Part shown: positions 1 through 9,164 of the stretch, piece by piece | Layout of the letters: the number at the start of each line of letters is the position of its first letter | Position numbering within the stretch: the first letter of the stretch is position 1 | Assembly: GCA_019118745.1 (NCBI GenBank) | Contig: DWYJ01000058.1 | Span: 1-44,737, forward strand | From: Candidatus Desulfovibrio gallistercoris | Lineage (GTDB): Bacteria; Desulfobacterota; Desulfovibrionia; Desulfovibrionales; Desulfovibrionaceae | Reading direction: 5' to 3' | DNA length: 44,737 nt | Notes under the pieces: generated by a model | Database searches by the model: none | Told to the model about the DNA's origin: nothing | What the model saw: the letters and a program-made list of their open reading frames with translations, nothing else | Made by a program: the position numbers and the translations under genes

Positions 1-24
1 GGGGACTTTTTGCAAAAAGTCCCC
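1..24. repeat. perfect inverted repeat (hairpin) downstream of fdhE
   Basis: An 11-bp perfect inverted repeat (GGGGACTTTTT with AAAAAGTCCCC) around a GC centre. It lies 23 bases past the fdhE stop and could end the fdhABE transcript. On the minus strand no T-run follows it inside the window, because the window edge cuts it off, so terminator function is inferred only. Confidence 0.5.
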
Positions 25-46
25 CTGCCCCCGTAAAAAATCCTGC

Positions 47-988
47 CTAATGCACAGTTTCTTCGGCGGCGCTCACGGCGCGTGCGGCGGCCGGGCGGGC
101 GAGGCTGAGGGGGGATGCGCCGTCTTCCTGAGCCAGGACGTCGAGGTGGCCCATGACGAGGGAGAGGACGTGGCCGATCTCCAGCGGCATGTCGCGGGGG
201 CGCAGGTCGGCCTCTAAAATGTAATGGCGGCAGGTCTCGCAGACGACGGCGCGCAGATCGGGCTGACCGTCCACAAAGATATGGCGCAGGATGCCGTTGC
301 CTTCCGCGCCGCAGTGGGGGCAGAGGGTGCGCTTGAAGCGCCAGAGGCGGGAGCAGTGGCCGCATTGCAGGTAGCGGCGGCCCTCCGTGCCGTGGATGAG
401 GCTGATCTCGGCCCGTCCGCCGCAGTAGGGGCAGGTGGCGTCCCCGCTTTCCTGTTCGGGCAGGCCGAGCTGGGCCGCGGCTCCGGCCAGCCGGGCGAGC
501 TGCTCGGCAAAGAGGTTCACGGCGTCGGCAGGCAGCCGGCGTTCCTTGCTCCAGGTAGAGAGGGCGGGCCGTTTGCGTCCGCGCCGGGCAAGGCAGAGAT
601 AGGCGGGCAGCGCGGCATCGGCGCGGATGGCCTCGCGCAGATGTTCCCAGGCCGGGGCCACGGCGGGAAAACCCTGCTTGAGGGCGTCCAGCAGGGGTTC
701 GGCCCAGCGGGCGGCGCATCCCACATCCAGTCCGCCCTTTCCGGCGGACGGGGCGTCGGCCGTTCCGGCTTCCGGAGAAGCGGCGGGAGCGGCGGCGCGG
801 CGGGCGGCCTCCTCGGCAAGGGCGGTCTCGCGCAGGCAGAGGACAGGGGCGAAGGCATCCAGCAGGGCCTGCTGTTCCGGGCAGGCGTCACGCAGGATGG
901 CGATAAGGCGGGCGGTCTTGCCCGTTCCGTCAGGAGCGGCAGCGGCGGGCGCGGCCGTTTCGGGAGTTGCCGTGGGGCGGGAATTCAT
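47..988 (-). CDS. fdhE: formate dehydrogenase accessory protein FdhE
   Basis: A 313-residue protein with the FdhE signature: four CxxC pairs in the C-terminal half (CPYCGG, CGHC, CPHCG, CETC), which form two rubredoxin-like metal knuckles in the family. FdhE is a cytoplasmic maturation factor that binds the catalytic subunit of respiratory, Tat-exported formate dehydrogenases before export. It is the third gene of the fdhA-fdhB-fdhE run, 79 bases after fdhB, which fits that role. The start has AAGGA 6 bases upstream. The Ala-rich N-terminal 100 residues are poorly conserved in character. Length is close to the usual 300 or so residues. The assignment rests on motifs and context. Confidence 0.9.
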   Translation of the reverse strand: MNSRPTATPETAAPAAAAPDGTGKTARLIAILRDACPEQQALLDAFAPVLCLRETALAEEAARRAAAPAASPEAGTADAPSAGKGGLDVGCAARWAEPLLDALKQGFPAVAPAWEHLREAIRADAALPAYLCLARRGRKRPALSTWSKERRLPADAVNLFAEQLARLAGAAAQLGLPEQESGDATCPYCGGRAEISLIHGTEGRRYLQCGHCSRLWRFKRTLCPHCGAEGNGILRHIFVDGQPDLRAVVCETCRHYILEADLRPRDMPLEIGHVLSLVMGHLDVLAQEDGASPLSLARPAAARAVSAAEETVH

Positions 989-1067
989 CGGTTTTCCTTG
1001 TTGCGAGGCCGTCCCCCGCCGCCGGGAGGGAAAAGACGGACGGAGGACGGCCGGTGGTCAGGCAGGA

Positions 1068-1715
1068 TCAGGCCTTGAGGTGGGTGTGATAGCGGTCGGG
1101 ATCATCGGTCACGATGAAGATGACCCGCACGCTGTCCGCATCCACGGCCTGGGCCTTGGGATGGGTCTTTTTCAGTTCATTCACGCGGCGCTGCACTTCG
1201 GCCAGGATCTCGTCCCGGTCGCCGAAGACCATAGCCCCGGTGGGGCAGGCCTGCACGCAGGCCGGCACCATGCCGTTGCTGATGCGGTCGATGCACATGG
1301 TGCACTTGACCATAGCGCCGGTCTCTTCGTTCTTGCGCGGCACGTTGTAGGGACAAACGCTCTGCGCGGTCTCGAAGTCGTCGTCCTTGCTCTTGGCGGT
1401 GTAGACCACGGCCCCGGTGGCTTCATCATGGATCATGCCGCCTTCCACGCTGGAACCGGCCAGACAGGGCGGCTCCACGCAGTGGCGGCACATGTCGCTG
1501 GTGAAGTACCAGTAGGGCTTGCCGTCCGCGCCGCGCCCGTCGGCGAAGCGCACCACCTTGTAGGTGCAGCCGTTGAAGTCCGGCGGGTTCTGGTAGGTCC
1601 CGGTCTGGGTGGTGGGGCTGGCGGGCAGCCCGTTCCACTGCTTGCAGGCCACCTGACAGCCCCGGCAGCCCGTGCAGCGAGACGTATCAACAATGATGGA
1701 CTTTCCGTTGCTCAT
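1068..1715 (-). CDS. fdhB: formate dehydrogenase iron-sulfur (beta) subunit
   Basis: A 215-residue electron-transfer subunit with several [4Fe-4S] ferredoxin cysteine clusters: CTGCRGCQVAC near residue 14, CRHCVEPPC in the middle, then CPYNVPRKN, CTMCIDR and CVQACPTGA. It takes electrons from the catalytic subunit and, in soluble periplasmic FdhAB enzymes of Desulfovibrio, passes them to cytochrome c3. There is no membrane anchor helix, unlike enteric FdnH, which supports the soluble two-subunit type. The ATG at 1715 is chosen over one two codons upstream because AAGGAG sits 8 bases before it and would be too close to the upstream ATG. It lies 12 bases after the fdhA stop, so the two are co-translated. 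It has no signal peptide and would be exported with FdhA. Confidence 0.93.
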   Translation of the reverse strand: MSNGKSIIVDTSRCTGCRGCQVACKQWNGLPASPTTQTGTYQNPPDFNGCTYKVVRFADGRGADGKPYWYFTSDMCRHCVEPPCLAGSSVEGGMIHDEATGAVVYTAKSKDDDFETAQSVCPYNVPRKNEETGAMVKCTMCIDRISNGMVPACVQACPTGAMVFGDRDEILAEVQRRVNELKKTHPKAQAVDADSVRVIFIVTDDPDRYHTHLKA

Positions 1716-1727
1716 CGTCATCGCTCC

Positions 1728-4700
1728 TTAGGCTATCTTTTCGATGTTGACCATGAAGGCCTTGTACTCGGGCGTCATGCTGTTGGAGTCGCCGCAGGTG
1801 GGCGTCAGCAGGTTGGCCGAGTCACCGCCGGGGGTCATCCAGCCGTAGTTGAAGGTCATGCCCACAAGGTGGACCTTCTTGTCGCCGCACTGGAAGGGCG
1901 TGATACGCGGGGTGACCATAGCCACCGCTTCCACGGAGCCACGGGCGGAGACCACGCGGATCTTGTCGCCGTTCTTGAGGCCGCGTTCCTTGGCGAGCTC
2001 CTCGCTCAGCTCCACATACGCGCCGGGCTGGGCTTCCACCAGCCAGGACTGCCAGCGGGTGAGGGCCCCGGTGCACCAGTGTTCGGTACAGGAGTAGGTG
2101 GTCATCACCAGCGGGAACTTGGCCGAGGCCGAGGCATACACGTCCTTGTCGCTCTCGTAGAGACGCAGGAGCGGCGTATTGCGCTGCTTGGAGAAGGGAT
2201 GCTTCTCGAAGGGGCTTTCCACGGGTTCATAGTGTTCCGGGAAGGGCCCGTCGGCCAGACCCGGCCCGAAGAGGCAGCCCACGCCTTCCGGCCGCATGAT
2301 GAAGGGCAGCTTGCCGCCCTTCTCGGCCAGCGGCGGCGGCGCGCCGTCCACCACGTCGCCGACCCACTTGCCGTCCTTCCATTCCACAAGGGCGCGCTTG
2401 GGGTTCCAGGGCTTGCCGTGGGGGTCCACCGAGGCGCGGTTGTAGATGACGCGGCGGTTGGCGGGCCAGGAGTACGACCATTCGGGATAGAGCCCGAGGC
2501 CGGTGGGGTCCTTCTTGCCGCGGCGCTTCATGAGGTTCTGGCCGTCGCGGGTGAAGCTGCCGGAGCAGATCCAGTTGCCGCAGGCGGTGGAGCCGTCGGC
2601 CTGGAGCAGCGCGAAGCCGGGCACGCATTCGCCCTTCTTGTAGGCCACGTTGTTGATGGTGACGTCACGGGTGAACACGCCGTTGATGAGGCGCGCCACC
2701 TTTTCGGCGTCATAGCGGCCCTTGTCGTCCACCATATCGGTGAAGACGCCGAGCACCGGCTCGGGGAAGACGCCGCCTTCCTTCTTGTAGAGCTCCTTGA
2801 GCTTCATCTGGATGCGGTAGATGACGTCACCGGCGGACAGGCAGTCGCCCGGGGCCTTGGCGGCGGCATACTTCCACTGCATCCAGCGGCCGGAGTTGGC
2901 CTGGCTGCCTTCCTTCTCCACCGAGGCGGACGCCGGCAGGAGGAAGACCTCAGTGCCGACCTTCTTGGGGTCCACGCCGGGCTGCTTCCAGAAGGAGGCC
3001 GTCTCGTTGTCGAAGATGTTGAAGTGCACCATCCATTCCAGCTTCTGGAGCGCGGCGCGCACCTTGTTGGAATTGGGGATGCTGCAGGCCGGGTTCTGGC
3101 CGAAGCAGGAGAAGCCCTTGATGGCGCCCTTGTACATCGCGTCGAAGAGGGGCAGCACCGAGGCGTCCTGACCGTCGTCCAGCTTGGGCAGCCAGTCGAA
3201 GCCGTAGCCGGTCTCCTTGGGCGCATCGGGGAAGAAGGCCCGCATGAGGCTCACGGCATACTTGTTGTAGTTGCTCTGCCAGTTGAGCGAATCCGGCTCG
3301 CCGGTGGTGCGGGCCACGGTCTTGAGATAGTTCTCGAAGGAGCCGTGCCCCACGCGCGGGGCGGGCAGATAGCCCGGCAGGTTGTAGGACAGCAGGGCAT
3401 GGTCCGTGGAGCCCTGCACGTTGGGTTCGCCGCGCAGGGCGTTGATGCCGCCGCCGCACACGCCGATGTTGCCCAGCAAAAGCTGGATGATGCCGAAGCA
3501 GCGGATGTTCTGCACGGCCACGGTGTGGTGGGTCTGCCCCAGAGCGTACATGATGGTGCCCGCCTTGTCCGGGCGGCCCGTGGCGGAGAAGGCTTCATAG
3601 ACCTTCTTCAGATCTTCCACGGGGGTGCCCGTCACGGCGGAGACGGTCTTCATGTCGTAACGGCTGTAGTGCTTCTTCAGCAGCTGAAAGACGCAATGCT
3701 CGTCCTTCAGGCTCTTGTCGCGCTTGAAGGTGCCGTCCGCGTTCTTCTGATAGGCCCATGTCTTCTTGTCATACTTGCGCTTCTTGGGATCGAAGCCGGA
3801 GAACAGGCCGTCCTTGAAGCCGAAGCCCTCGTCCACGAGGAGCGGGGCATTGGTGTAGTTGACCACATAGTCCTTGAAGAACTTGTCGTTTTCAATGATG
3901 TAGTTGATCATCCCGCCCAGGAACGCGATGTCCGTGCCCGAACGCAGGGGCGCGTACAGCGAGCAGCGGGCCGACGTGCGGGTGAAGCGCGGGTCCACAT
4001 GGATGACCGTCGCGCCCTTGTCCTTGGCACGCATGACCCACTTGAAGGAAATGGGATGGTTTTCGGCAGCGTTGCTGCCCTGGATAAGAATACAATCACT
4101 GTGCTGAATATCAATCCAGTGATTCGTCATCGCGCCGCGTCCGAACGACTCTGCCAGAGCCGGTACCGTGGGGCCGTGTCAGACCCGGGCCTGGTGCTCA
4201 AGATAGACCAGGCCGAGCGAACGGGCGAAGGCGGCGATGTTCCAGCACTCCTCGCTGTCGATGTTGGAGCTGCCCATATGGGCGACGGTTTCCAGACGGT
4301 TGACCACCGCGCCGTCCTTGTTCTTCACCATAAAGGAGGCGTCGCGCTCCTTCTTGATGTGGGCGGCGATGCGGCTGATGGCGAAATCCCAGTCCTTTTC
4401 TTCCCACTTGTCGGCATGGGGCGCGCGGTACAGCACCTTGGTCAGACGGTGGGGGTTGGCCTCCGTGGTCTGATAGATGCCCGCGCCCTTGGCGCAGAGG
4501 GAACCTTCATTGACCGGATGTTCCGGGTCGCCTTCGATATTGATGATCTTGCCGGTGCTCTTGTCCGTGCTGCAGATAAGGCCGCAGCCCACGGCGCAAT
4601 AGCAGCAGATGCTCGTGGTCTGCGCGGCGCTCTTCACCTTGTCGATCTTCTTCAGTTCCTGCGCCATGCCTTCCACGGGCATGAGGCTCAGGCCCAGCCC

Positions 4701-4760
4701 GGAAAGCATGATCCCGGCGCCAAGCCCGCAGGAAAGCTTGAGAAACGATCTTCTCTTCAT
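1728..4760 (-). CDS. fdhA: formate dehydrogenase catalytic alpha subunit, selenocysteine-containing
   Basis: One 1010-residue gene read through an in-frame TGA at 4179-4181, which encodes Sec194. Without recoding it would look like two ORFs (193 and 800 codons) in the same frame. The sequence around the TGA, ARV-U-HGPTVPALAESFGRGAMTNHW, is the molybdenum/tungsten-bis-PGD formate dehydrogenase active site, with the conserved His next to Sec. The N-terminus has a Tat signal (RRSFLK) and then a [4Fe-4S] motif (CCYCAVGC...CAKG, about residues 52-90). The enzyme oxidises formate to CO2 in the periplasm and passes electrons to FdhB. The start has GAGGAG 6 bases upstream. Length and Sec position resemble the Desulfovibrio FdhA enzymes. 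The metal (Mo or W) cannot be read from the sequence. Confidence 0.96.
4147..4181 (-). promoter_or_regulatory. selenocysteine UGA codon and predicted bacterial SECIS hairpin in fdhA
   Basis: The TGA (4179-4181) is followed 17 bases later by a short stem-loop: GGCUC, loop UGGCA, GAGUC, with one G.U pair. Bacterial SECIS elements lie at this distance inside the coding region and bind SelB. The bases just after the stop (CACGGCCC) match those of E. coli fdhF. The fold was drawn by hand. Confidence 0.75.
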
Positions 4761-4833
4761 GGATGACTCCTCGTAGGCGCATGGCGACCGTCCCGGCAGA
4801 TCCGGGGCTGGGAATTCGCCATACTGCGAACCA

Positions 4834-4862
4834 ATCCTATCACCCTGTCATGGCTGGCGCAA
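4834..4862 (-). promoter_or_regulatory. possible sigma-70 promoter of fdhABE
   Basis: On the minus strand TTGCGC, a 17-base spacer and TAGGAT lie about 75-100 bases before the fdhA start. The matches to consensus are modest. No clear sigma-54 site was seen. Confidence 0.3.
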
Positions 4863-5100
4863 GACGGCGGCCGTACAATGTGCGTCCCCCTCATGCGCGC
4901 CGTGCCTGCAATTTTGACCTTCGCCGCCGGCTTTTTGCGCTCATGGCGAACGAGAAAGACCCCTTTTCGCGCCAAAGGCCCGTCTCGTCATGCCCGAATG
5001 GCCATTTTTCCCCTGCCGGGAAGTCGTCACATTTTTTTCTAAAAGCGTGCGCTCTTGCCGAGTCCGCCGAACAGTCCCGCCTGCGCGCGGAGCCGGCCTT
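4863..5100. other. intergenic region upstream of fdhA, no gene seen
   Basis: About 240 bases between the fdhA promoter region and repeat copy A. The open frames here are short and have no recognisable protein features or good ribosome binding sites. I see no RNA gene. Confidence 0.5.
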
Positions 5101-5248
5101 AGAGCATTTTCAGTTTGAAACGTTTCGCGTTTCAAACCATACGGCCTGGCGTTTCGCGGAAAAAGCGCGGTTTTTCCGCTCACTTTCGGCCGGGCGGCGC
5201 TGTGCTGCCGCCTCGCATTTTGCCTTTTTCAAAGGCAAAATACTCTAG
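5101..5248. repeat. four-hairpin dispersed element, copy A
   Basis: Copy A of the roughly 145-bp family. On the plus strand it has four consecutive hairpins: GTTTGAAACG/CGTTTCAAAC, GGAAAAA/TTTTTCC, GGCGGC/GCCGCC and ATTTTGCCTTT/AAAGGCAAAAT. It is bounded by AGAGCATTTT and AAAATACTCTAG. The terminal CTA is the complement of the TAG stop of the lipoprotein gene at 5245. Read in the sense of that gene, the first hairpin starts right at the stop codon. Confidence 0.9.
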
Positions 5249-5811
5249 TTCCAGAACCGCCAGTATTTGCAGCTCGTGATGAAGCCCTCCCTGTTGACGG
5301 TCATATTGAACACCGTCACTCGCTCCTCTTCTATCACCAGCGGCTCGACCTTATCGTCAAACGTCGCCCTGATCCCGTCGTATACGACATCGCTGTACGA
5401 GATATAGTAAGCATAGAGGCGCGTGTTTTCGTCCAGATGTTTGTACACATCCTTGTCCGGCTTATCGTAGCGCACTCCCCGGAACCTGCCATTGACGCAG
5501 GCATCTATCTGCCCTTGCATGAAATCGTGGTTCCCTCCGAACCGGGTGTTCATGTTGGCGGGCATCCAGAGGGTAAAGCCGTCTTCGGGGTCCTCGTAGT
5601 TTTCCGGAAAGCGGCCGAACAGGCCGTCCTTATCTCTCGACGGGGACGAGAACATGAGCGCAAACGACTCTTTCAGGAAGGTCCCGGGATCATTGGCCAG
5701 ATCGTGCAGGGCCTTATCCGCGGCGGGGCTGCTGTCGACCCAGCTCTGCGGCATAAAGCAGGCGCTGAGCAGCAGGGGCAGCAGGCAGAGCAGAAGGACA
5801 TTTTTCGACAT
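5245..5811 (-). CDS. small lipoprotein of unknown function
   Basis: A 188-residue protein with a lipoprotein signal peptide (MSKNVLLLCLLPLLLSAC, lipobox LSAC, Cys18 lipidated). The mature part is acidic and aromatic-rich, with no family I recognise. The start is supported by GGAGG 4 bases upstream (GGGAGGAAAATG). It lies 15 bases after hldE and is probably co-transcribed, which places it in the envelope next to an LPS-core gene, but gives no specific function. Its TAG stop is contributed by the end of repeat copy A, so the last codons may have been set by arrival of that element. The C-terminus (KYWRFWN) should be compared with orthologs. Confidence 0.8.
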   Translation of the reverse strand: MSKNVLLLCLLPLLLSACFMPQSWVDSSPAADKALHDLANDPGTFLKESFALMFSSPSRDKDGLFGRFPENYEDPEDGFTLWMPANMNTRFGGNHDFMQGQIDACVNGRFRGVRYDKPDKDVYKHLDENTRLYAYYISYSDVVYDGIRATFDDKVEPLVIEEERVTVFNMTVNREGFITSCKYWRFWN

Positions 5812-5826
5812 TTTCCTCCCCTCCCG

Positions 5827-7317
5827 TCATCCGGCCCGGCTTTCCGCACGACCTTGCGGCCCCTGCGCCTTTTCCGGCCCGCCCATGCGCCGCACCAGGC
5901 CGGAGGTGCTGCAACCGTCCACCAGAGAGGCCAGATGCACCGTGCCGCCATAGGCCAGCACCTCGTCCGCACCCACCACGGTCTGCAAGTTGTAGTCGCT
6001 GCCCTTGACCAGCACATCGGGCCGCAGGGCGCGGATGAGCTCCAGCGGCGTGTCCTCGTCAAAAAGGATGACCGCATCCACCCCCTTGAGCTGGGCCATG
6101 ACCAGCGCCCGGCTCTGCTCGTCCTGCACGGGCCGCGACGGCCCCTTGAGCCGCCGTACCGAGGCGTCGCTGTTGAGCGCCACCACCAGCCGGTTGCCCA
6201 GATCGGCGCACTGCTGGATGAGGGAGATATGCCCGGGATGGATGAGGTCGAAACAGCCATTGGTAAAGACGATGCGCTCGCCCTTGCGCCGCCAGTCCTC
6301 CACCTTTTCCCGCAAGGTGGACAGGCTGTAGAGACGCGGGTTGGCGTCATACTGACGCAGGGCCATGCGCAGTTCTTCCAGGCTAATGGGAGCCGTGCCC
6401 AGCTTGCCCACGGCCACCCCGGCGGCGGTGTTGGCCAGCCGGGCGGCCTCCTCCCAGCCCATGCCCGCCGCCACCCCGGCGGCCAGCACGGCCAGCGCCG
6501 TGTCCCCCGCGCCGGAAACGTCCGCCACCTCGCGCGTGTGCGCCCGGATGAAACAGGGCTCCTGCCCCTCGCCAAAGAGCGCCATGCCCTTTGCCCCGCG
6601 CGTCAGCAGCAGATGCTCCAGCCCCCAGCGGCGGCACTGGGCCAGCGCCGTCTCGGCCAGCTCCTCGCGTCCGGCGGGCAGCGGCCCGGCCACATCCGCC
6701 AGCTCGGCCACATTGGGCGTCAGGCAGTGCGCGCCCTCGTAGCGGCTCCAGTCCCGCCCCTTGGGATCCACCAGCACCCGCATGCCCCGTTCCCGCGCCG
6801 TGCGGACGAGGCGGCGGCAGAGACCGTCCATGCCCCGATGTCCCGCGCCGTCCAGCAGCGCGCCCTTGCCGTAATCCGAGAGCACCAGCACCGAACAGCC
6901 GTCCAGCAGCGGCTCGATGCGCTGCCGGAAGACCTCCGCCGCCGCGGCATCCGGCGCGTCACGCACTTCCTCATCCAGCCGCAAAAGCTGCTGGCCCTGC
7001 GCCATGACGCGCGTCTTGCAGGTGGTGGTCCGCTGCGGCAGCTCGCAAAGCGCATGCTCGATGCCTTCCGCATCCAGCAGCCGCCGCAGAGACGCCGCCG
7101 CCGCGTCCGCGCCGCACAGCCCGGCCAGCCGCGTGCGCACGCCCAGACGGGCCAGGTTGCGCGCCACGTTGGCCGCGCCGCCGGGGACCTCCCAGCGGCT
7201 CTCGACGCGGGCCACGGGGATGGGCGCTTCCGGCGAGATGCGCTCCACCGTGGCGCTGACGTAACGATCCAGCATGACGTCGCCTACGACCAGGATCTGC
7301 ACTGAACTGAAATCCAT
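5827..7317 (-). CDS. hldE: bifunctional heptose 7-phosphate kinase / heptose 1-phosphate adenylyltransferase
   Basis: A 496-residue two-domain enzyme. Residues 1-310 are a ribokinase-type sugar kinase with the GGAANVARNLARLG motif (46-59) and catalytic GAGD (269-272). Residues 345-480 are a nucleotidyltransferase domain with FTNGCFDLIHPGH (HxGH-type motif at 360-363), KGPSRPV and KGSDY. It makes ADP-heptose precursors for the LPS inner core: it phosphorylates heptose-7-phosphate at C1 and later adenylates heptose-1-phosphate. The frame stays open 46 codons further upstream, but homology starts at MDFSSVQILVVGD, so the start is placed at 7317. The ribosome binding site there is weak (AGGCAGGCAAG). 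It is first in an operon with the lipoprotein gene. Confidence 0.95.
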   Translation of the reverse strand: MDFSSVQILVVGDVMLDRYVSATVERISPEAPIPVARVESRWEVPGGAANVARNLARLGVRTRLAGLCGADAAAASLRRLLDAEGIEHALCELPQRTTTCKTRVMAQGQQLLRLDEEVRDAPDAAAAEVFRQRIEPLLDGCSVLVLSDYGKGALLDGAGHRGMDGLCRRLVRTARERGMRVLVDPKGRDWSRYEGAHCLTPNVAELADVAGPLPAGREELAETALAQCRRWGLEHLLLTRGAKGMALFGEGQEPCFIRAHTREVADVSGAGDTALAVLAAGVAAGMGWEEAARLANTAAGVAVGKLGTAPISLEELRMALRQYDANPRLYSLSTLREKVEDWRRKGERIVFTNGCFDLIHPGHISLIQQCADLGNRLVVALNSDASVRRLKGPSRPVQDEQSRALVMAQLKGVDAVILFDEDTPLELIRALRPDVLVKGSDYNLQTVVGADEVLAYGGTVHLASLVDGCSTSGLVRRMGGPEKAQGPQGRAESRAG

Positions 7318-7682
7318 CTTGCCTGCCTTTTCTGTAGAAATCACGCGGCTCGACGCTATCCGTTTCCCGCCCGCGAGGCAAGCGGTGGGGAGGCACGGGG
7401 GCATTCGGCTTTCCGCTCGATTTTTTCCCGCGGATCCGGCATACTTACGCCGCATCCGCGTTTTTTGCGGCTGTTCTTGCTCCCCAGCCGCCGAACCAGG
7501 GCGGTTAACACTATTCGCTATTTGGTTGGGGGGAAGCGTCAGGGGCGCGAGGTGATCCCGCCCCCTGGACAGTGTCGCCGATTTCCCCTAATCAATTGAA
7601 ATAATTGATTAAATTTTAGAGCACAAAATAAACATTTTTTTAATTATTTCACCTTGTTGTGAATAAAGTGACGACATTATCC
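7318..7682. other. divergent intergenic region between hldE and the zinc-ribbon gene
   Basis: No gene is supported. The part nearest hldE is GC-rich. A G-rich segment at 7505-7568 resembles one at 41468-41597. Then follows an AT-rich stretch (about 7588-7680) with a perfect dyad AATCAATT/AATTGATT at about 7590-7610, likely promoter or regulator-binding DNA. Repeat copy B follows directly. Confidence 0.5.
7505..7568. repeat. G-rich repeat segment, short copy
   Basis: It shares two blocks with 41468-41597: ACTATTCGCTATTTG (there ACTGTTCGCTGTTTG) and GGGGGGAAGCGTC followed by a GGGCGC-like block. The longer copy has an extra pyrimidine/purine-rich insert between the two blocks. In both places a four-hairpin element follows 70-115 bases later. 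Confidence 0.55.
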
Positions 7683-7826
7683 AGAGCATGTTGCCTTTGA
7701 AAAAGGCAACATGCGAGGCGGCGGCACGGCGCTACCCGGCCGAAAGTGAACGGAAAACCGCGTTTTTTCCGTGAAACACCAGGCCGTAGACTTGCAACGC
7801 GAAGCCTTTCAAACGGAAAATGTTCA
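7683..7826. repeat. four-hairpin dispersed element, copy B (inverted relative to A)
   Basis: Diverged copy. The conserved end hairpin is AGCATGTTGCC, loop TTTGAAAAA, GGCAACATGC: a T-A pair of other copies is here G-C, and pairing is kept. No gene stops at this end. The opposite end runs into the ribosome binding site of the next gene, and its AAAATG supplies a misleading in-frame ATG at 7820. Confidence 0.85.
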
Positions 7827-7837
7827 GGAGGACAGGC

Positions 7838-9094
7838 TTGACGACGGTACGCCCGCTTACCTGCCCGCACTGCGGCGGCAGAGAATTTTCCTTCCCCAGC
7901 AAGGGACGCTGCCGCTGTCTCTCCTGCAAGTCGGAATTCCTGCTGGACGAGCCCTCCCGGCCGGCCCCGGCCCGGCCGTCCGGCGGTTCGGCGGCGGCCC
8001 GCCGCCTGACGGCCCTCTGCTTCCTGCTCCTGCTCATTGTCGCGGCGGCCTATCTGCTGACGCCCGCGCGCCCCCCGCAGCCGTCGCCCCAGCCCGCCCG
8101 CCAGCGGCCTGCGGCGGCCCCGGCCGTGAGTTATGAACTCCAGCAGCTCGCGCTCGCGGCCGATCCGGCCCGCGACGGCGCGCCTCTGGTGCTGCGCGTG
8201 CGCGGCAGCCTCGGCAGGAAAGGCCCGGCGGGCTATGTGGCCGACATGTACGATCCCCGTACGCAAACCTGGTCGGAAGCGCCGCAACGCCTTCTGGACA
8301 GCGTGGGGAAAGACGCGCGGGAGATCCGCTTCCAGCCCATGTCCGACGGCAGCCTTTTCCTCGTGCTGGACAAAAGCCGCCTCTTTTTCTTCGATTTCGC
8401 CGCGCGCCAATGGGTGGACGCCCGTCCCCTGCTGGAACGACAACCCCGGCTGGCTGGGGGCGTCGTGCAGATCGAGACCGGCTATGCCAACGAGGGCGAC
8501 GCCCTGCGCGTCCTGACCGCCGACGGCACGCGCCGCTATTTTTATCCGGGCGTGGACCTTGCCCCCACCTATGCGGAGCTGACGCAGATGGTGGCCGGTT
8601 ACCGGCATCCCCAGGCCGAGCGGCGGCACGGTTTCACCTTCGCCCGCAAGGGAGCCGGGACTTCCGGCCCGCAGCAGCTCGTCCGCTACACCTTCCTGGA
8701 CAACAAGACCGGCCCCCGCCTCTTCGGCGGCTATCTGGAATGGGAGGGCGAAGGAGAGGCGCGGCGCATCAAGCGCCATGCCCACATCTTCCGGCAGGCC
8801 CATCTGGAAGGTGCGGACTTCTTCACCCCGGACCGCCTGTACTATGGAGCTTCCGTGGCCTGGGCGGACAAGGAGGATCTGCTCATCCGCTTTCGCCTCA
8901 CGCCCCACCCGGATGCGCCGTCTCTGCTCCAGTGTCTTGATCCCGAAGACGGCGCCATACGCTGGACCCTGCAAGGCAAATTTGACGGCGACCTCGTCAA
9001 GACGGCGGACGGGCTCTATCTCCTCCAGGGCGCGCATCTTTTGCGGATAAGCGAAGGCCGCCGGCCCCTGGCCGAAGCGCAACGCCTTTTCTGA
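7838..9094 (+). CDS. zinc-ribbon membrane protein with extracytoplasmic propeller-like domain
   Basis: About 418 residues. The N-terminus has a zinc ribbon (CPHCGG...CRCLSC, residues 9-30), then a Pro/Arg-rich linker, one transmembrane helix (RLTALCFLLLLIVAAAYLLT, about residues 56-75) and a long C-terminal region. That region has repeated W/F-D-A strand patterns (DPRTQTWSEAP, DGSLFLVLDK, FDFAARQWVDA, DPEDGAIRWTLQGKF) suggesting a PQQ/WD-like beta-propeller outside the cytoplasm. I chose TTG at 7838 as start because AGGAGG lies 6 bases before it; the in-frame ATG at 7820 is inside repeat copy B and lacks a ribosome binding site. First gene of the SPFH/MoxR/VWA cassette. No named family is recognised, and the propeller call is inference. 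Confidence 0.75.
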   Translation: MTTVRPLTCPHCGGREFSFPSKGRCRCLSCKSEFLLDEPSRPAPARPSGGSAAARRLTALCFLLLLIVAAAYLLTPARPPQPSPQPARQRPAAAPAVSYELQQLALAADPARDGAPLVLRVRGSLGRKGPAGYVADMYDPRTQTWSEAPQRLLDSVGKDAREIRFQPMSDGSLFLVLDKSRLFFFDFAARQWVDARPLLERQPRLAGGVVQIETGYANEGDALRVLTADGTRRYFYPGVDLAPTYAELTQMVAGYRHPQAERRHGFTFARKGAGTSGPQQLVRYTFLDNKTGPRLFGGYLEWEGEGEARRIKRHAHIFRQAHLEGADFFTPDRLYYGASVAWADKEDLLIRFRLTPHPDAPSLLQCLDPEDGAIRWTLQGKFDGDLVKTADGLYLLQGAHLLRISEGRRPLAEAQRLF

Positions 9095-9164
9095 TGCGTC
9101 GCTGACGGGCAAGGATGCCGGCAGACCGGCCGTACCACACCATCCAACCACAATAGAGACGTCT

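Noticed and set aside
4179..4181. Stop codon splitting the formate dehydrogenase gene, possible frameshift or pseudogene
   Set aside because: Both halves are in the same frame and the TGA is exactly at the known Sec position, followed by a SECIS-like hairpin, with selC present.
627..4766. A 1379-codon open frame on the plus strand
   Set aside because: It is the antisense shadow of fdhA, fdhB and fdhE, produced by high GC; its translation is low-complexity His/Gly/Ala-rich with no domain.
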